52,666 nucleotides of DNA, from NCBI GenBank assembly GCA_014860745.1, contig JACZJC010000011.1:1-52666 (forward strand). Direction: 5' to 3'. Both the position numbers and the translations under genes were made by a program. Within the stretch, counting starts at the first letter, position 1; every line of letters begins with the position of its first letter. Under the pieces are notes generated by a model. That model saw nothing but the letters and a program-made list of their open reading frames with translations. It was not told the DNA's origin and searched no databases. The stretch comes from Anaerolineales bacterium. Its GTDB lineage: Bacteria > Chloroflexota > Anaerolineae > Anaerolineales > Villigracilaceae. This document shows, one piece after another, positions 31,605 through 40,661 of this stretch.

Positions 31605-32122
31605 AAGCGGTCCTTGTTTTGTGAGATGTGGTGCCTGTTTTTCGTATATTGAACTAACCCGCCTGTTCGCTGCACCCTGACAGGGGTCGGGTCTTGTGCA
31701 GTTTATTTGTCGCGGCTTAGTAATTGGTTTTATTTCTTTTTGAAAAGAGTCTTGCAGGGATTCGGATCCGAAGGGCAAACATCCTTTATATCAGCGTGCA
31801 TCCATTCTAGCAGATACTTTGAAATGCTAACAGGCGTTCAGCCTACGATAAGTTAAAAAGATGTGTTTTTTTAAGGTTGGTAAATGTTAAAGAATCATTA
31901 CGTACTCATGCCGCATTATGGATTGGTTTAGAACGAGTGTTTCAGGCACTCACACCTGTCTATCTGCTACCACCCCCCATATATGGGCATCTATGGCATT
32001 TTAAAGACATGGAAGGCATATCTATCTTAAAAAATGGTAAAGGAAAACTTTTTTGATTCATCGATAATGAGACTCGAGTTCCGGAGATTCAATTTATATA
32101 AATCCGCGATTCATGTGATTCA
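31605..32122. other. AT-rich intergenic region upstream of dnaA
   Basis: This 518-base gap lies between the dnaA start and the 3' end of the kinase gene at 32123. It must hold the dnaA promoter, but no clear -35/-10 pair stands out. It contains the palindrome CCATATATGG within CCCCCCATATATGGGCATC (about 31972-31990), similar to one at 29445. No 9/9 DnaA box (TTATCCACA) is present. Confidence 0.4.
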
Positions 32123-33796
32123 TCATTTAATTTCGCGTGGAACCCACACAAGTATGGTCGTTCCCTCCCCGATCATCGATGAAATATCGATATCACCGCC
32201 CACTGCATGGGCGCGGGTCTGCATATTTGCGAGTCCATGACCGATGGAAGCCTGCATATTCTCAAGATCGAAGCCTTTCCCATCATCACGGACCTCCATC
32301 AGAACGCGGTTATCGGAAGTCCAAACGGCAACTTGTACGTTTTTTGCTTTGGCATGCTTGGCAGCGTTGGCCAAAGCCTCCTGGCAGATGTGAAATAACA
32401 CCAATGACTGGGTTTGCGGGAGGTCTTTCAGGTCCGATTCGGGGCCGGTGAAGCTGGCTTCAGAGAAAGTGTTGGCGCGGTATTCAGCAATGATGCGCTT
32501 TAACCCGTTCATTAAACCATCTGAACCCAATTGGCGGGGTTTCAGGTCCAGTATATAGGTGCGGATATCCCGAATGGCCTGGTTTAATCCATTAATCGCA
32601 TGATCGATACGTTCTTTCGCAGCTTCCGGGTCTTCGTTGAGCGTCAGTTGGACGCCCTCCAAAGCCAAACCGACCCCATAAATGGATTGGATGATGCCAT
32701 CATGCAGGTCCATTCCGATTCGGTCACGTTCCTCAAGCACGGCCAGACGCCGCGCATTGGCATGTAAACGGGCATTTTCAATGGAAAGACCCGCCCAGGC
32801 GCCCACTGCCGTGAGCATTTGAATATTCCTCTCATCGAAAGGAGTGGTGGTGCGGGTGGCAACGCTCATCACCCCCATCAAATTATCGCCTGAAAGCAGA
32901 GGAATACAGGCAATTTGCTGAAAACCCGCCTTCACAACCGCCTCCCGCAGGAAATTCGGATCCTGTGAAAGCTGGCTACTGATTAACGGCTGGCGGGTTT
33001 TGGCAACCAAGCCAATAGAACCGTCGCCCACATTAAATATATTCTTCGCCCAGAAGGCCTCGGCGGCCTGCCCGCGGTGCAAAACCATGCGCAGGCTGGT
33101 TTTATCCTCTTCGAGCAGGAAGATCTCCCCCGCTTCCACTTTCATATAGTTCATCACAAGCCCGAGGGTCTTGTTAAGAATCTCGTCCAGTTCCAGGCTG
33201 GAGGTTAAGGTGGAGGCGATGCCGTTCAGCAGGGACATATCCACATTGCGGCGGGTAAGCGCGAGGTCCCGTTCCCTCATCTGCTCGTATAATTGCGCAT
33301 TGGTGATGGCCGTTGCCGCATACCCCGAAAGCATCTGGATGATCATTTCATCATCCGAAGTGAATTCCGACGCCTCTATTTTATCGGTGAGATAGATCTG
33401 GCCAAGCTGCCTGTCTCCCGAGCGGATCGGCACCCCCAAAAAGGAGACCATCTTCGGGTGATCTGATGGAAAACCAACCGAACGCGGATGATCCTGAAGA
33501 ACCGCCAGGCGGATGGGATGCTCAGTATTCATCAACTCGCCAATCAATCCCCTGCCCATAGGCGGGTGGGCAATCCTTTTTATCTGTTGATCGGACATCC
33601 CAACGGTAATAAATTTCTTTAATTTTCCATCCTCATCCAGAACCCCGAGTGCGGCATAGCGGGCATCAACCTGTTCACAGGCCGTCGTTGCGATTCGTTC
33701 AAGCAGGGTCTCAAGCGAAACATCGTTCACCAATTCCAGGCTGGCACGATGAAGCGCAAATAAACGCTCCTGCAATTGTTCGCGGGTTAATAACAT
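32123..33796 (-). CDS. GAF-domain sensor histidine kinase (DevS/NreB-like)
   Basis: This 557-residue cytoplasmic kinase has two GAF domains (about 18-170 and 190-345), a HisKA_3 dimerisation block with the phospho-acceptor His in GMDLHDGIIQSIYG near residue 365, and a C-terminal ATPase domain with DDGKGF. It has no membrane helix. GAF domains bind haem, nucleotides or other small ligands; which one cannot be told. The partner LuxR-type regulator is not adjacent, so it is an orphan kinase in this window. ATG 33796 is chosen. Confidence 0.9.
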   Translation of the reverse strand: MLLTREQLQERLFALHRASLELVNDVSLETLLERIATTACEQVDARYAALGVLDEDGKLKKFITVGMSDQQIKRIAHPPMGRGLIGELMNTEHPIRLAVLQDHPRSVGFPSDHPKMVSFLGVPIRSGDRQLGQIYLTDKIEASEFTSDDEMIIQMLSGYAATAITNAQLYEQMRERDLALTRRNVDMSLLNGIASTLTSSLELDEILNKTLGLVMNYMKVEAGEIFLLEEDKTSLRMVLHRGQAAEAFWAKNIFNVGDGSIGLVAKTRQPLISSQLSQDPNFLREAVVKAGFQQIACIPLLSGDNLMGVMSVATRTTTPFDERNIQMLTAVGAWAGLSIENARLHANARRLAVLEERDRIGMDLHDGIIQSIYGVGLALEGVQLTLNEDPEAAKERIDHAINGLNQAIRDIRTYILDLKPRQLGSDGLMNGLKRIIAEYRANTFSEASFTGPESDLKDLPQTQSLVLFHICQEALANAAKHAKAKNVQVAVWTSDNRVLMEVRDDGKGFDLENMQASIGHGLANMQTRAHAVGGDIDISSMIGEGTTILVWVPREIK

Positions 33797-33884
33797 ATAC
33801 CAGACACCTCGCAGACATTATAATCAATTCACGCCTTTTTGATAGAAATTGAAAGAAACCCAAACTATACTTGAGGCAATTAAT

Positions 33885-35177
33885 ATGACAACCTCCCGAA
33901 TTTCCAATTTTTACAATAAGACCATCGCTGAACGCCGCTCGAAACTGGCGGAAGCGATTGCGCCTCTTTCCCCGCCCGATCTTGCCCCGTGGACAACCGG
34001 CGGACTCTCCCCCGAGGCCGCCGACCACATGATCGAGAACGTCATCGGCCTGCACAGCCTGCCGCTGGGCATCGCGCTCAACTTCATTGTGAACGGACGC
34101 GAGGTTCTTGTGCCATTCGCCATCGAGGAACCCTCCGTTGTGGCTGGGGCCTCATTCATGGCAAAACTTGCCCGCGCCGGCGGCGGATTCTTCGCCACCA
34201 CCACCGACCCGTTAATGATCGGCCAGATGCAGCTGATCAATCTCATCAACGTGGAAGAAGCGAAGCTAAAAATTTACGAGCATAAAGCGGAACTGCTCGC
34301 CATCGCGGATGAAATCGACCCGATCCTCAAAAAATTCGGAGGCGGCGCACGGGACTTGGAAGTCCGCGTGATCGACGACTCTCCCATCGGAGCGTTCATC
34401 GTCGTTCACCTTATTTATGATGTGCGCGATGCGATGGGTGCGAACGCTGTCAACACGGCTTGCGAAAAACTCGCCCCGCAGATCGAAGCCATTACGGGCG
34501 GGAAAATCCACTTGAAAATTCTCTCCAACCTCGCGGACAGGCGAATTGCCCGTGTGAGAGCCACCATCCCTGTCAACGAATTGGCAATGAGCGCCGATGC
34601 CTTCGACGGTGAATCTGTCCGTGACGGCATCATCGCCGCATATGCCTTTGCTGCCTCCGACCCGTATCGCGCCGCCACCCATAACAAGGGAATCATGAAT
34701 GGAGTGGATGCTGTTGTCATCGCCACGGGTAATGACTGGCGCGCAATTGAAGCGGGCGCTCACGCTTATGCCGCTCGTTCAGGCAGGTATACTTCACTAT
34801 CAACCTGGGGCAAAGACAAGGACGGCAACCTCGTCGGCACGCTGGAAATGCCAATGGCGGTCGGAATCGTCGGCGGCGCGACCAAAGTCCACCCTGCTGC
34901 GCAAGCCGCCGTCAAATTGATGGGGGTGAAAACTGCCAATGAACTCGCGCAGATCATCGTCTCGGTTGGTCTCGCTCAGAATCTGGCCGCGTTACGTGCT
35001 CTCGCAACTGAAGGAATTCAACGCGGGCACATGTCGCTACACGCAAGACAAGTCGCTATTGCCGCAGGGGCGAGCGGAGATTTGATCGAAAAAGTCGCCG
35101 CGCAGATGGTCGTGGAAAAGGTTGTGAGAATTGATAGAGCGGAAGAAATATTGAAAGCGTTAGAAAGTGGAAAGTAG
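33885..35177 (+). CDS. mvaA: class II HMG-CoA reductase
   Basis: This 430-residue enzyme reduces HMG-CoA to mevalonate (or the reverse). Class II motifs are present: ENVIGLHSLPLGIA, EEPSVVAGAS with the catalytic Glu, DAMGANAVN, GNDWRAIEAG, VGIVGGATK and the C-terminal LHAR with the catalytic His. The length matches the bacterial class II enzymes. Clustering with HMG-CoA synthase supports a role in mevalonate synthesis rather than degradation. ATG 33885 has TTGAGG upstream; an in-frame TTG at 33849 is a poorer start. Confidence 0.95.
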   Translation: MTTSRISNFYNKTIAERRSKLAEAIAPLSPPDLAPWTTGGLSPEAADHMIENVIGLHSLPLGIALNFIVNGREVLVPFAIEEPSVVAGASFMAKLARAGGGFFATTTDPLMIGQMQLINLINVEEAKLKIYEHKAELLAIADEIDPILKKFGGGARDLEVRVIDDSPIGAFIVVHLIYDVRDAMGANAVNTACEKLAPQIEAITGGKIHLKILSNLADRRIARVRATIPVNELAMSADAFDGESVRDGIIAAYAFAASDPYRAATHNKGIMNGVDAVVIATGNDWRAIEAGAHAYAARSGRYTSLSTWGKDKDGNLVGTLEMPMAVGIVGGATKVHPAAQAAVKLMGVKTANELAQIIVSVGLAQNLAALRALATEGIQRGHMSLHARQVAIAAGASGDLIEKVAAQMVVEKVVRIDRAEEILKALESGK

Positions 35178-35209
35178 AAAGTGGAAATTGCCAAAATGAA
35201 AGAAGAAAG

Positions 35210-35899
35210 ATGAAAGACGAAAATATTCTCTGGCAAATCCGACACTTTGTCTACAACCACTTCGCGGACACAACCCGTCCCCCAAGCGTGGAAGAAACCG
35301 CCGCGCACTTTAATATCTCCACCGAAGAAGCCAGCGAACTTTTCAAGGAATTACACAACCGCCACGCCTTCTTCCTCGAACCAGAGACATTGACAGTCCG
35401 CATGGCAAACCCGTTCTCAGGCATTCCTACGGACTTCAAAGTCCACGCGAACGGCAAGACTTACTTCGCCAACTGCGCCTGGGACATGCTCGGCATCCCC
35501 GCCGCGCTGCAATGTGATGCAGTCATTGATGCTGTTTTCACCGAGAGCAACGAGTCGGTTCAGCTGGAAGTCAGGAATGGACAGCTTACCGATTCCCAAT
35601 CTACCAATTCCCAATTACTAATCCACTTCCCCCTGCCCTTCGCCCGCTGGTATGATGACCTCGTCTTTACCTGAGCGACCATGCTTCTCTTCCAGTCGGA
35701 GGAATGGATTGATAGATGGTGCAAGCGAAATCATCTCGAACGCGGGGAAATCCTGACGATTAATCAAGTTTGGGAACTCTCCAAACTTTGGTACAGCAAC
35801 CGCCTGTCCGCAGATTTTCATGGACGAAGCCTTGAGCAGGTTGCAGAGGTTTTCAGGCAGGCTGGGTTGACGTCAAAGTTTTGGTATATTCAGAAGTAA
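35210..35899 (+). CDS. MerB-like organometal lyase, candidate selenoprotein (TGA at codon 155)
   Basis: One frame runs from ATG 35210 to TAA 35899 with a single TGA at 35672-35674. Reading it as selenocysteine gives 229 residues: a winged-helix N-terminus (5-60), FANCAWDMLGIPAAL with Cys89 and Asp92, then WYDDLVFT-U-ATMLLFQSEEWIDRWC. MerB cleaves carbon-mercury bonds with Cys96, Asp99 and Cys159. Cys89, Asp92 and position 155 align with these in order and spacing, so Sec155 would replace the second catalytic Cys. A SECIS-like hairpin follows the TGA. Substrate is unproven. Confidence 0.78.
35672..35707 (+). promoter_or_regulatory. SECIS-like hairpin after the MerB-like TGA
   Basis: After TGA (35672-35674), TCTTCC (35688-35693) pairs with GGAGGA (35698-35703) around loop AGTC, with one G-T pair. 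An outer helix CCAT/ATGG (35679-35682 with 35704-35707) leaves a five-base bulge on one side. Nineteen bases separate TGA and loop, as in the DUF1573 case, and the loop has G in second position. Confidence 0.6.
35853..35887 (+). repeat. 35-bp direct repeat, copy 1 (inside the MerB-like gene end)
   Basis: This is the 3' end of the MerB-like gene (TCAGGCAGGCTGGGTTGACG and on to TTTTGGTAT). It recurs at 36817-36851 with three mismatches in 35 bases. The two copies flank the nucleotidyltransferase gene pair. Confidence 0.88.
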
Positions 35900-35901
35900 C
35901 T

Positions 35902-36156
35902 ATGGAAAAGCAATCACTTACATCAGAAGACATATCCAAAATCGTGGACGGATTAGGTCCCATTGACTGGGTTCAATTGGATTTGCTTGCCAAAATGCCT
36001 TTAAAAAAACGCTTGTTGCCCGGTCTCAATGCTCAGGAATTTTCCATGTCAGCGCTACGCGGTACATTCCGCAGGAAATTCCCCGACCTTTCAATGCCTG
36101 AAATCAATATGAAAGTATTGGCTTATCTAACCCCCATTCGCATGGAGATAAAATGA
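35902..36156 (+). CDS. small partner protein of the nucleotidyltransferase
   Basis: This 84-residue protein is mostly helical (LTSEDISKIVDGLGPIDWVQ, then MPLKKRLLPGLNAQEFSMSA) and has no recognised family. Its stop overlaps the start of the nucleotidyltransferase gene by four bases, so the two are a unit, in the style of toxin-antitoxin pairs with an AbiEii-like enzyme. ATG 35902 begins two bases after the MerB-like stop. The A+T-richer composition differs from the flanking mevalonate genes. Confidence 0.6.
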   Translation: MEKQSLTSEDISKIVDGLGPIDWVQLDLLAKMPLKKRLLPGLNAQEFSMSALRGTFRRKFPDLSMPEINMKVLAYLTPIRMEIK

Positions 36157-36770
36157 CAGCCGTTTCGTTCTATATACAAATCGTTAAGGCATTGGATGAA
36201 ATTGGCGCACCCTACATGATTGTTGGTGCATTTGGTGGTTATCCTTTCGGGATTACTCGCGTAACCTTTGATATTGACATCCTTGTTGACTTACGAGCAC
36301 AGGATTTCGAATCACTTTCGCAAAAATTCCCACTACCGCGATATTATGCTGACCCTGAAATGATGAGAAATTCCGTACAAATGGGAATCATGTTTAACAT
36401 TATTGATACGAACGAAGGTATTAAAGCCGACCTCGTGCCTCTAAGACGCGAACCTGACTATAAACTTGCTTTTGAACGGCGGCTTCGTCGTGAGTTTGTT
36501 GATCCAACAGGAAATTCCTTTTCCGCATGGGTCGCACAACCCTCTGACATCATCATTGGAAAATTGTGGGCATGGAATGAAGGCAAGTCAGATAAACACC
36601 CAAAAGATATTTACGCCATGCTTGTTTTTGACTTGATTGGTTCCAGCGATGTATCAATTGATTATGACCTAATCGCAAAAGAAGCCAGGCGGATCGGACA
36701 AGAAACCCTGGAAATGTGGAAGCAAGTTTTTGCAAAAGCAAAAGAGGAAGTTAAGAAACACAAGAAATAA
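36153..36770 (+). CDS. nucleotidyltransferase-fold protein (AbiEii/DUF6036-like)
   Basis: This 205-residue protein has the nucleotidyltransferase fingerprint GAFGGYPFGITRVTFDIDIL: a Gly-rich loop followed about ten residues later by Asp40-x-Asp42. DLVPL later could supply the third acidic residue. Relatives include AbiEii-type toxins and DUF6036 proteins that modify RNA or protein with nucleotides. The gene sits between the two 35-bp repeats with its small partner and looks inserted between the MerB-like and hydrolase genes. The exact activity cannot be told. Confidence 0.75.
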   Translation: MTAVSFYIQIVKALDEIGAPYMIVGAFGGYPFGITRVTFDIDILVDLRAQDFESLSQKFPLPRYYADPEMMRNSVQMGIMFNIIDTNEGIKADLVPLRREPDYKLAFERRLRREFVDPTGNSFSAWVAQPSDIIIGKLWAWNEGKSDKHPKDIYAMLVFDLIGSSDVSIDYDLIAKEARRIGQETLEMWKQVFAKAKEEVKKHKK

Positions 36771-36816
36771 ACGCCCGCCTCGCCCCTCTCCTAATGGAGA
36801 GGGGCTGGGGGTGAGG

Positions 36817-36851
36817 TCAGGCAGGCTGGGTTGACGTCCACATTTTGGTAT
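36817..36851 (+). repeat. 35-bp direct repeat, copy 2
   Basis: This matches 35853-35887 in 32 of 35 bases. It is followed by GTAGAATGA, which would end a MerB-like protein as FWYVE. It is preceded by an inverted repeat, CCCCTCTCC and GGAGAGGGG (about 36783-36804), of the kind scattered in such genomes. Confidence 0.88.
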
Positions 36852-36902
36852 GTAGAATGAAGCAACAGAGCAATAAACGCGTTACAAATGAAACGGAGAA
36901 AA

Positions 36903-37784
36903 ATGCCCAAACTTGATCAGCAGTTTCAATTACCCGATGGTCGCAGACTTGGCTATGACGAATATGGCCCGTCAGATGGGAAGCCGCTGTTTTACTTTCA
37001 CGGCTCGCCAAGTTCGCGCGTTGAATCCACACTGTATATAAATGAAGAGCTATTGCTGCCGCTCAATGTTCGGTTAATTGCAGTTGACCGTCCAGGCATG
37101 GGGCTGTCCGATTTTCAAACCAACCGCCGAATATTGGATTGGTCACAAGATGTTATCGCGCTCGCAAATCACTTGAACATGGAACGTTTTTCCATCCTTG
37201 CCTATTCGCTCGGAGGTCCTTACGGCTTGGCGTGCGCGTTTGCCATTTCTGAACGCCTGCATAAAGTTGGCATTGTCAGCGGAGCTGCGTTGTTCAATGA
37301 ATCAGAGTTGATGAACAACATCAACGAAGGGACACGCCAATACCTGACCATGCCGCGCGAAAAACCCTGGCTCTCGCGTCTGTTTTTGTGGATGATGTTG
37401 GGCGTTATGCCGCGTATTGCTCCCAACAGATTCATTGCGCAGGCCAATTCACTCCTGGCCAAACCTGACCGTCCCATTGTCGCCGCCGACCCTGTATTCC
37501 AACAGGGATTCCTTCGCATGCTGCGCGAAGCCTTGCGGCAGGGAACGCGCGGCGCGTTTCATGAATCCCTGCTTTCAGTATCGGATTGGGGATTCCGTTT
37601 GCAGGATATTCAAATACCCATAAACCTCTGGCACGGGGAGGCGGATCAAAATATTCCCGTGGAGATGGCTCGTTTTGCCGCGTCCGCCATTCCGAAGTGT
37701 GAAGCGAAGTATTATCCGAATGAAGGACATCTGTCGCTGTTCAAAAAGAACGCGAAAGAAATCATCTACACGTTGGTAAATTGA
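36903..37784 (+). CDS. alpha/beta hydrolase
   Basis: This 293-residue soluble hydrolase has the oxyanion-side HGSPSSR, the nucleophile elbow AYSLGG (Ser in a variant A-x-S-x-G), a cap region of about 100 residues, an acidic residue in LWHGEADQNIP, and the catalytic His in EGHLSLF near the C-terminus. The substrate is not evident. ATG 36903 is chosen because CGGAGA lies just upstream; ATG 36888 in the same frame is possible. It is not obviously tied to its neighbours. Confidence 0.85.
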   Translation: MPKLDQQFQLPDGRRLGYDEYGPSDGKPLFYFHGSPSSRVESTLYINEELLLPLNVRLIAVDRPGMGLSDFQTNRRILDWSQDVIALANHLNMERFSILAYSLGGPYGLACAFAISERLHKVGIVSGAALFNESELMNNINEGTRQYLTMPREKPWLSRLFLWMMLGVMPRIAPNRFIAQANSLLAKPDRPIVAADPVFQQGFLRMLREALRQGTRGAFHESLLSVSDWGFRLQDIQIPINLWHGEADQNIPVEMARFAASAIPKCEAKYYPNEGHLSLFKKNAKEIIYTLVN

Positions 37785-37817
37785 TTATCATCATCAAGCA
37801 AGTATTAAGGTAACTAA

Positions 37818-38900
37818 ATGACAACTCCTCAACATCAACACTCCCCCACCCTCCTCAAGCCCATCAAGCCAGTCGGCATTGTTGGCTACGGCGCATACGT
37901 GCCGCGCTACCGCTTGCCCGCAAAGGAAGTCGCGCGCGTATGGACAGGCAAGACGGGCGGGCTTCCCATCAAAGAGAAAGCCGTGCCCGGCCTCGATGAA
38001 GACGTGATCACCATGTCCATCGAAGCGGCGCGCAATGCCATGCTCCGCGCTCAAATTGACCCAACAGAACTGCGGGCGGTCTGGGTCGGGTCTGAGTCGC
38101 ATCCGTATGCGGTGAAACCAACTTCAACGTTAGTCGCAGAAGCGATTGGCGCTGTTCCGAACACGCAAGCCGCAGACTGGGAATTCGCATGTAAGGCTGG
38201 CACCGAAGCCCTCGTCGCTGCAATGGGATTGGTCGGCTCAGGCATGGGCCACTATGCCATGGCCATCGGCATGGACACCGCTCAGGGCAAGCCCGGCGAC
38301 GCGCTTGAATACACCGCAGGCGCGGGCGGCGGCGCGTACATCCTCGGCCCCGCCGAAGAGTCGCTCGCGATCATCAACGCCTCATATTCCTACGTCACCG
38401 ATACGCCTGACTTCTGGCGGCGCGAATATCAAAAATATCCCGAGCACGGCATGCGCTTCACTGGCGAACCCGCTTACTTCAAGCACATCACTGAAGCCGC
38501 CACGCATCTCATGGAAGCCAGCGGCACAACCGCCAAGGATTACAAGTGGGCCGTTTTCCACCAGCCCAACGTAAAATTTCCACAGCGTGTGGCGGGGCAG
38601 CTTGGTTTCACCGCAGAACAAATCGAACCGGGCTTGCTCGTCAGCACGATCGGGAACACCTACGCTGGCGCGGCAATGATCGGTCTGACCGCGACTCTCG
38701 ACATCGCCCAACCTGGTGACCGAATCCTCGTCGTCTCTTTCGGCTCCGGGGCAGGGTCAGACGCCTTCGACATTCTCGTCACTGACAAAGTGACTGCAAA
38801 GCAAAGCCTTGCCACGATGACGCGTGAATACATTGCCCGCAGAACAGAAATTGATTACGCTACATACGTGAGATTCCGCGGCAAGCTGGCGATGAAGTAA
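37818..38900 (+). CDS. HMG-CoA synthase, archaeal type
   Basis: This 360-residue enzyme condenses acetyl-CoA with acetoacetyl-CoA. It opens with [14 protein letters not shown], has the nucleophile Cys125 in [14 protein letters not shown] with the catalytic His, and GNTYAGAA. The sequence is of the archaeal type that works with an OB-fold DUF35 protein and a thiolase. It lies 1.3 kb before the thiolase homologue and 2.6 kb after HMG-CoA reductase, so the mevalonate genes form a loose cluster. Confidence 0.93.
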   Translation: MTTPQHQHSPTLLKPIKPVGIVGYGAYVPRYRLPAKEVARVWTGKTGGLPIKEKAVPGLDEDVITMSIEAARNAMLRAQIDPTELRAVWVGSESHPYAVKPTSTLVAEAIGAVPNTQAADWEFACKAGTEALVAAMGLVGSGMGHYAMAIGMDTAQGKPGDALEYTAGAGGGAYILGPAEESLAIINASYSYVTDTPDFWRREYQKYPEHGMRFTGEPAYFKHITEAATHLMEASGTTAKDYKWAVFHQPNVKFPQRVAGQLGFTAEQIEPGLLVSTIGNTYAGAAMIGLTATLDIAQPGDRILVVSFGSGAGSDAFDILVTDKVTAKQSLATMTREYIARRTEIDYATYVRFRGKLAMK

Positions 38901-38921
38901 AAAAAATAGAGGAGAAGCCCC

Positions 38922-39440
38922 ATGCTTAAAGAGACTGTTCAGCTTGAAAAAATGCGCCAGAAAATCGAAGACCTGAATTTCCAATCGGGAGACCGGGCGA
39001 ATTTCATCGACTACGGAAAACCCAACTCAGCACAGTTAAAGGAAGCCCAGGAAACCATCAAGAGACTTGAAGCTGAAGCCAGGTCAACCCAGGCAGAATT
39101 AAAACAAATTCTCGATACCCTGCGCAAGCAACAACCACAGGTCATCGAGGAATGGGTCAAGTACCATGTCAGCATGCTGGAATTGATCGTCGCTGAAAAC
39201 TCAACGGATAGGAATGCAGGAACCCGCAAGTATGTGGCGAAAGAAACGATCGCCAACTGGGAAAAGGTCCGCTCGGGCGAAATGGAGTATGTCGGTATCA
39301 ATGAAAGTTTCCTGAAGGACTATAAGCTCCACGTCCGCTCGATCAATGAAAATTCTCAAATCGGCGAACCCATTAAAGCAACGAAAACTGTTAGCCCGGC
39401 AAAGCCAAAAGGCAAAGCCTGGTGGCAATTCTGGAAGTAA
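38922..39440 (+). CDS. coiled-coil protein of unknown function
   Basis: This 172-residue protein has heptad-like helices at about 3-20 and 38-70 (ETIKRLEAEARSTQAELKQI), a middle region with a possible fold (EEWVKYHVSMLELIVAE), and a Lys/Pro tail ending KGKAWWQFWK. It has no signal peptide or known motif. It lies between HMG-CoA synthase and the thiolase homologue with short spacers on both sides. A role in organising the acyl-transfer proteins is a guess. Confidence 0.6.
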   Translation: MLKETVQLEKMRQKIEDLNFQSGDRANFIDYGKPNSAQLKEAQETIKRLEAEARSTQAELKQILDTLRKQQPQVIEEWVKYHVSMLELIVAENSTDRNAGTRKYVAKETIANWEKVRSGEMEYVGINESFLKDYKLHVRSINENSQIGEPIKATKTVSPAKPKGKAWWQFWK

Positions 39441-39464
39441 CTACATAAAGGATTCACTGACAAC

Positions 39465-40625
39465 ATGACAGACGTTGTAATTGCAGGCATCGGACAAACA
39501 GAAGTCGGTGAGCATTGGGATATTGGCCTGCGCGACCTTGCCTACGCCGCCATCCATGACGCCATCCAGGATGCGGGCGGGCTCAAGCCGCAGTCGCTGT
39601 TCGTGGGCAATATGCTCGCGCCGAATCTTTCTCGGCAGGCACACGTCGGCGCGCTTATCGCGGACTATGCTGGCCTGACTGGCATCGAAGCGGTGACCGT
39701 TGAAGCGGCTGGTGCTTCAGGCGGAGCAGCACTTCGCCAGGGTTATCTTGCCATCGCCAGCGGCATGGTGGATGTGGCGCTCGTTGTGGGTGTGGAGAAA
39801 TTCACCGACAAGGTCGGCTCGGGTGTGGATGAGGCGCTAGCCACCACAAGCGATTCCGATTTTGAAGCTGTGCAGGGCATGACTCCAACCTCGCAAGCCG
39901 CGCTGCTCATGCGTCGTTATATGCATGAATATGAAGTGCCGAAAGATGGATTCGCAGGGTTTGCACTGACCGCGCACACGAATGGGGTCGCCAACAAAAA
40001 TGCCATGTTCCGCAAAGCCATTAAAGCCGAGACCTACGCCAAAGCGGAAATGGTCAGCGACCCGATCAACATGTTCGACATGGCGCCCAACGCGGATGGC
40101 GCTGCCGCGCTTCTTTTGACACGCCGCGAGCTGATTCCGTCCAACTGGCAGAGTCCACTCGTGAAGATCGCCGGCTCCGCGGCATCGTCTGATACGCTGG
40201 CATTGCATGACCGCAAGGACATGTTGTACTTTGACACCGCGCAAATCTCTGCTGGTAAAGCCATGAAGCAGGTCGGCTTGACGCTGGATGGGATTGACTT
40301 CTTCGAATATTTCGACATGTTCAGCATTTATGCAGCACTGCAACTCGAAGCGGTTGGGTTTGCAATTAAAGGAAATGGGTGGAAGCTTGCCGCGGATGGT
40401 TCGATTGGCCTGAAGGGAAAAATCCCCTGTGCCACGATGGGCGGCATGAAAGCGCGCGGATTCCCCGGCGGCGCTGCGGGCGTGTATCAAGCCGTCGAAG
40501 CGGCGATGCAGTTACGAGATCAGGCTGGAGCAAACCAGATCGCAGATGCGAGGTTCGGGCTGATCCAGTCGCTCGGCGGCCCCGCCTCCACAGCAGTGAG
40601 TCACATCCTGCAACGATTAGATTAA
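39465..40625 (+). CDS. thiolase-fold protein lacking catalytic residues
   Basis: This 386-residue protein has the overall fold of archaeal-type acetyl-CoA acetyltransferases (SCP2-thiolase group), but its three catalytic positions are changed. The nucleophile Cys in the usual EAACASGG is Gly83 (VEAAGASGG). The His of the usual HDAF is Phe283 (EYFDMF). The His of the usual GHP motif is Phe333 (ARGFPGG). It therefore should not catalyse the normal reaction. It remains next to HMG-CoA synthase and may act as a scaffold or a substrate-binding subunit. Confidence 0.85.
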   Translation: MTDVVIAGIGQTEVGEHWDIGLRDLAYAAIHDAIQDAGGLKPQSLFVGNMLAPNLSRQAHVGALIADYAGLTGIEAVTVEAAGASGGAALRQGYLAIASGMVDVALVVGVEKFTDKVGSGVDEALATTSDSDFEAVQGMTPTSQAALLMRRYMHEYEVPKDGFAGFALTAHTNGVANKNAMFRKAIKAETYAKAEMVSDPINMFDMAPNADGAAALLLTRRELIPSNWQSPLVKIAGSAASSDTLALHDRKDMLYFDTAQISAGKAMKQVGLTLDGIDFFEYFDMFSIYAALQLEAVGFAIKGNGWKLAADGSIGLKGKIPCATMGGMKARGFPGGAAGVYQAVEAAMQLRDQAGANQIADARFGLIQSLGGPASTAVSHILQRLD

Positions 40626-40627
40626 GC

Positions 40628-40660
40628 AAAAACGTCGCGTTCATCACGCGACGTTTTTTA
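40628..40660. terminator. bidirectional terminator between thiolase and anti-sigma genes
   Basis: AACGTCGCGT (40631-40640) pairs with ACGCGACGTT (40646-40655) around TCATC, with A's before and T's after. It can serve the converging genes on both strands. Confidence 0.88.
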
Positions 40661-40661
40661 T

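Noticed and set aside
31605-32122. Replication origin beside dnaA
   Set aside because: The region is AT-rich, but I found no DnaA-box cluster and no dnaN next door.
36783-36804. CCCCTCTCC / GGAGAGGGG hairpin as a terminator
   Set aside because: It lacks a T-run and resembles a common dispersed intergenic repeat; it is mentioned only as context of the direct repeat.
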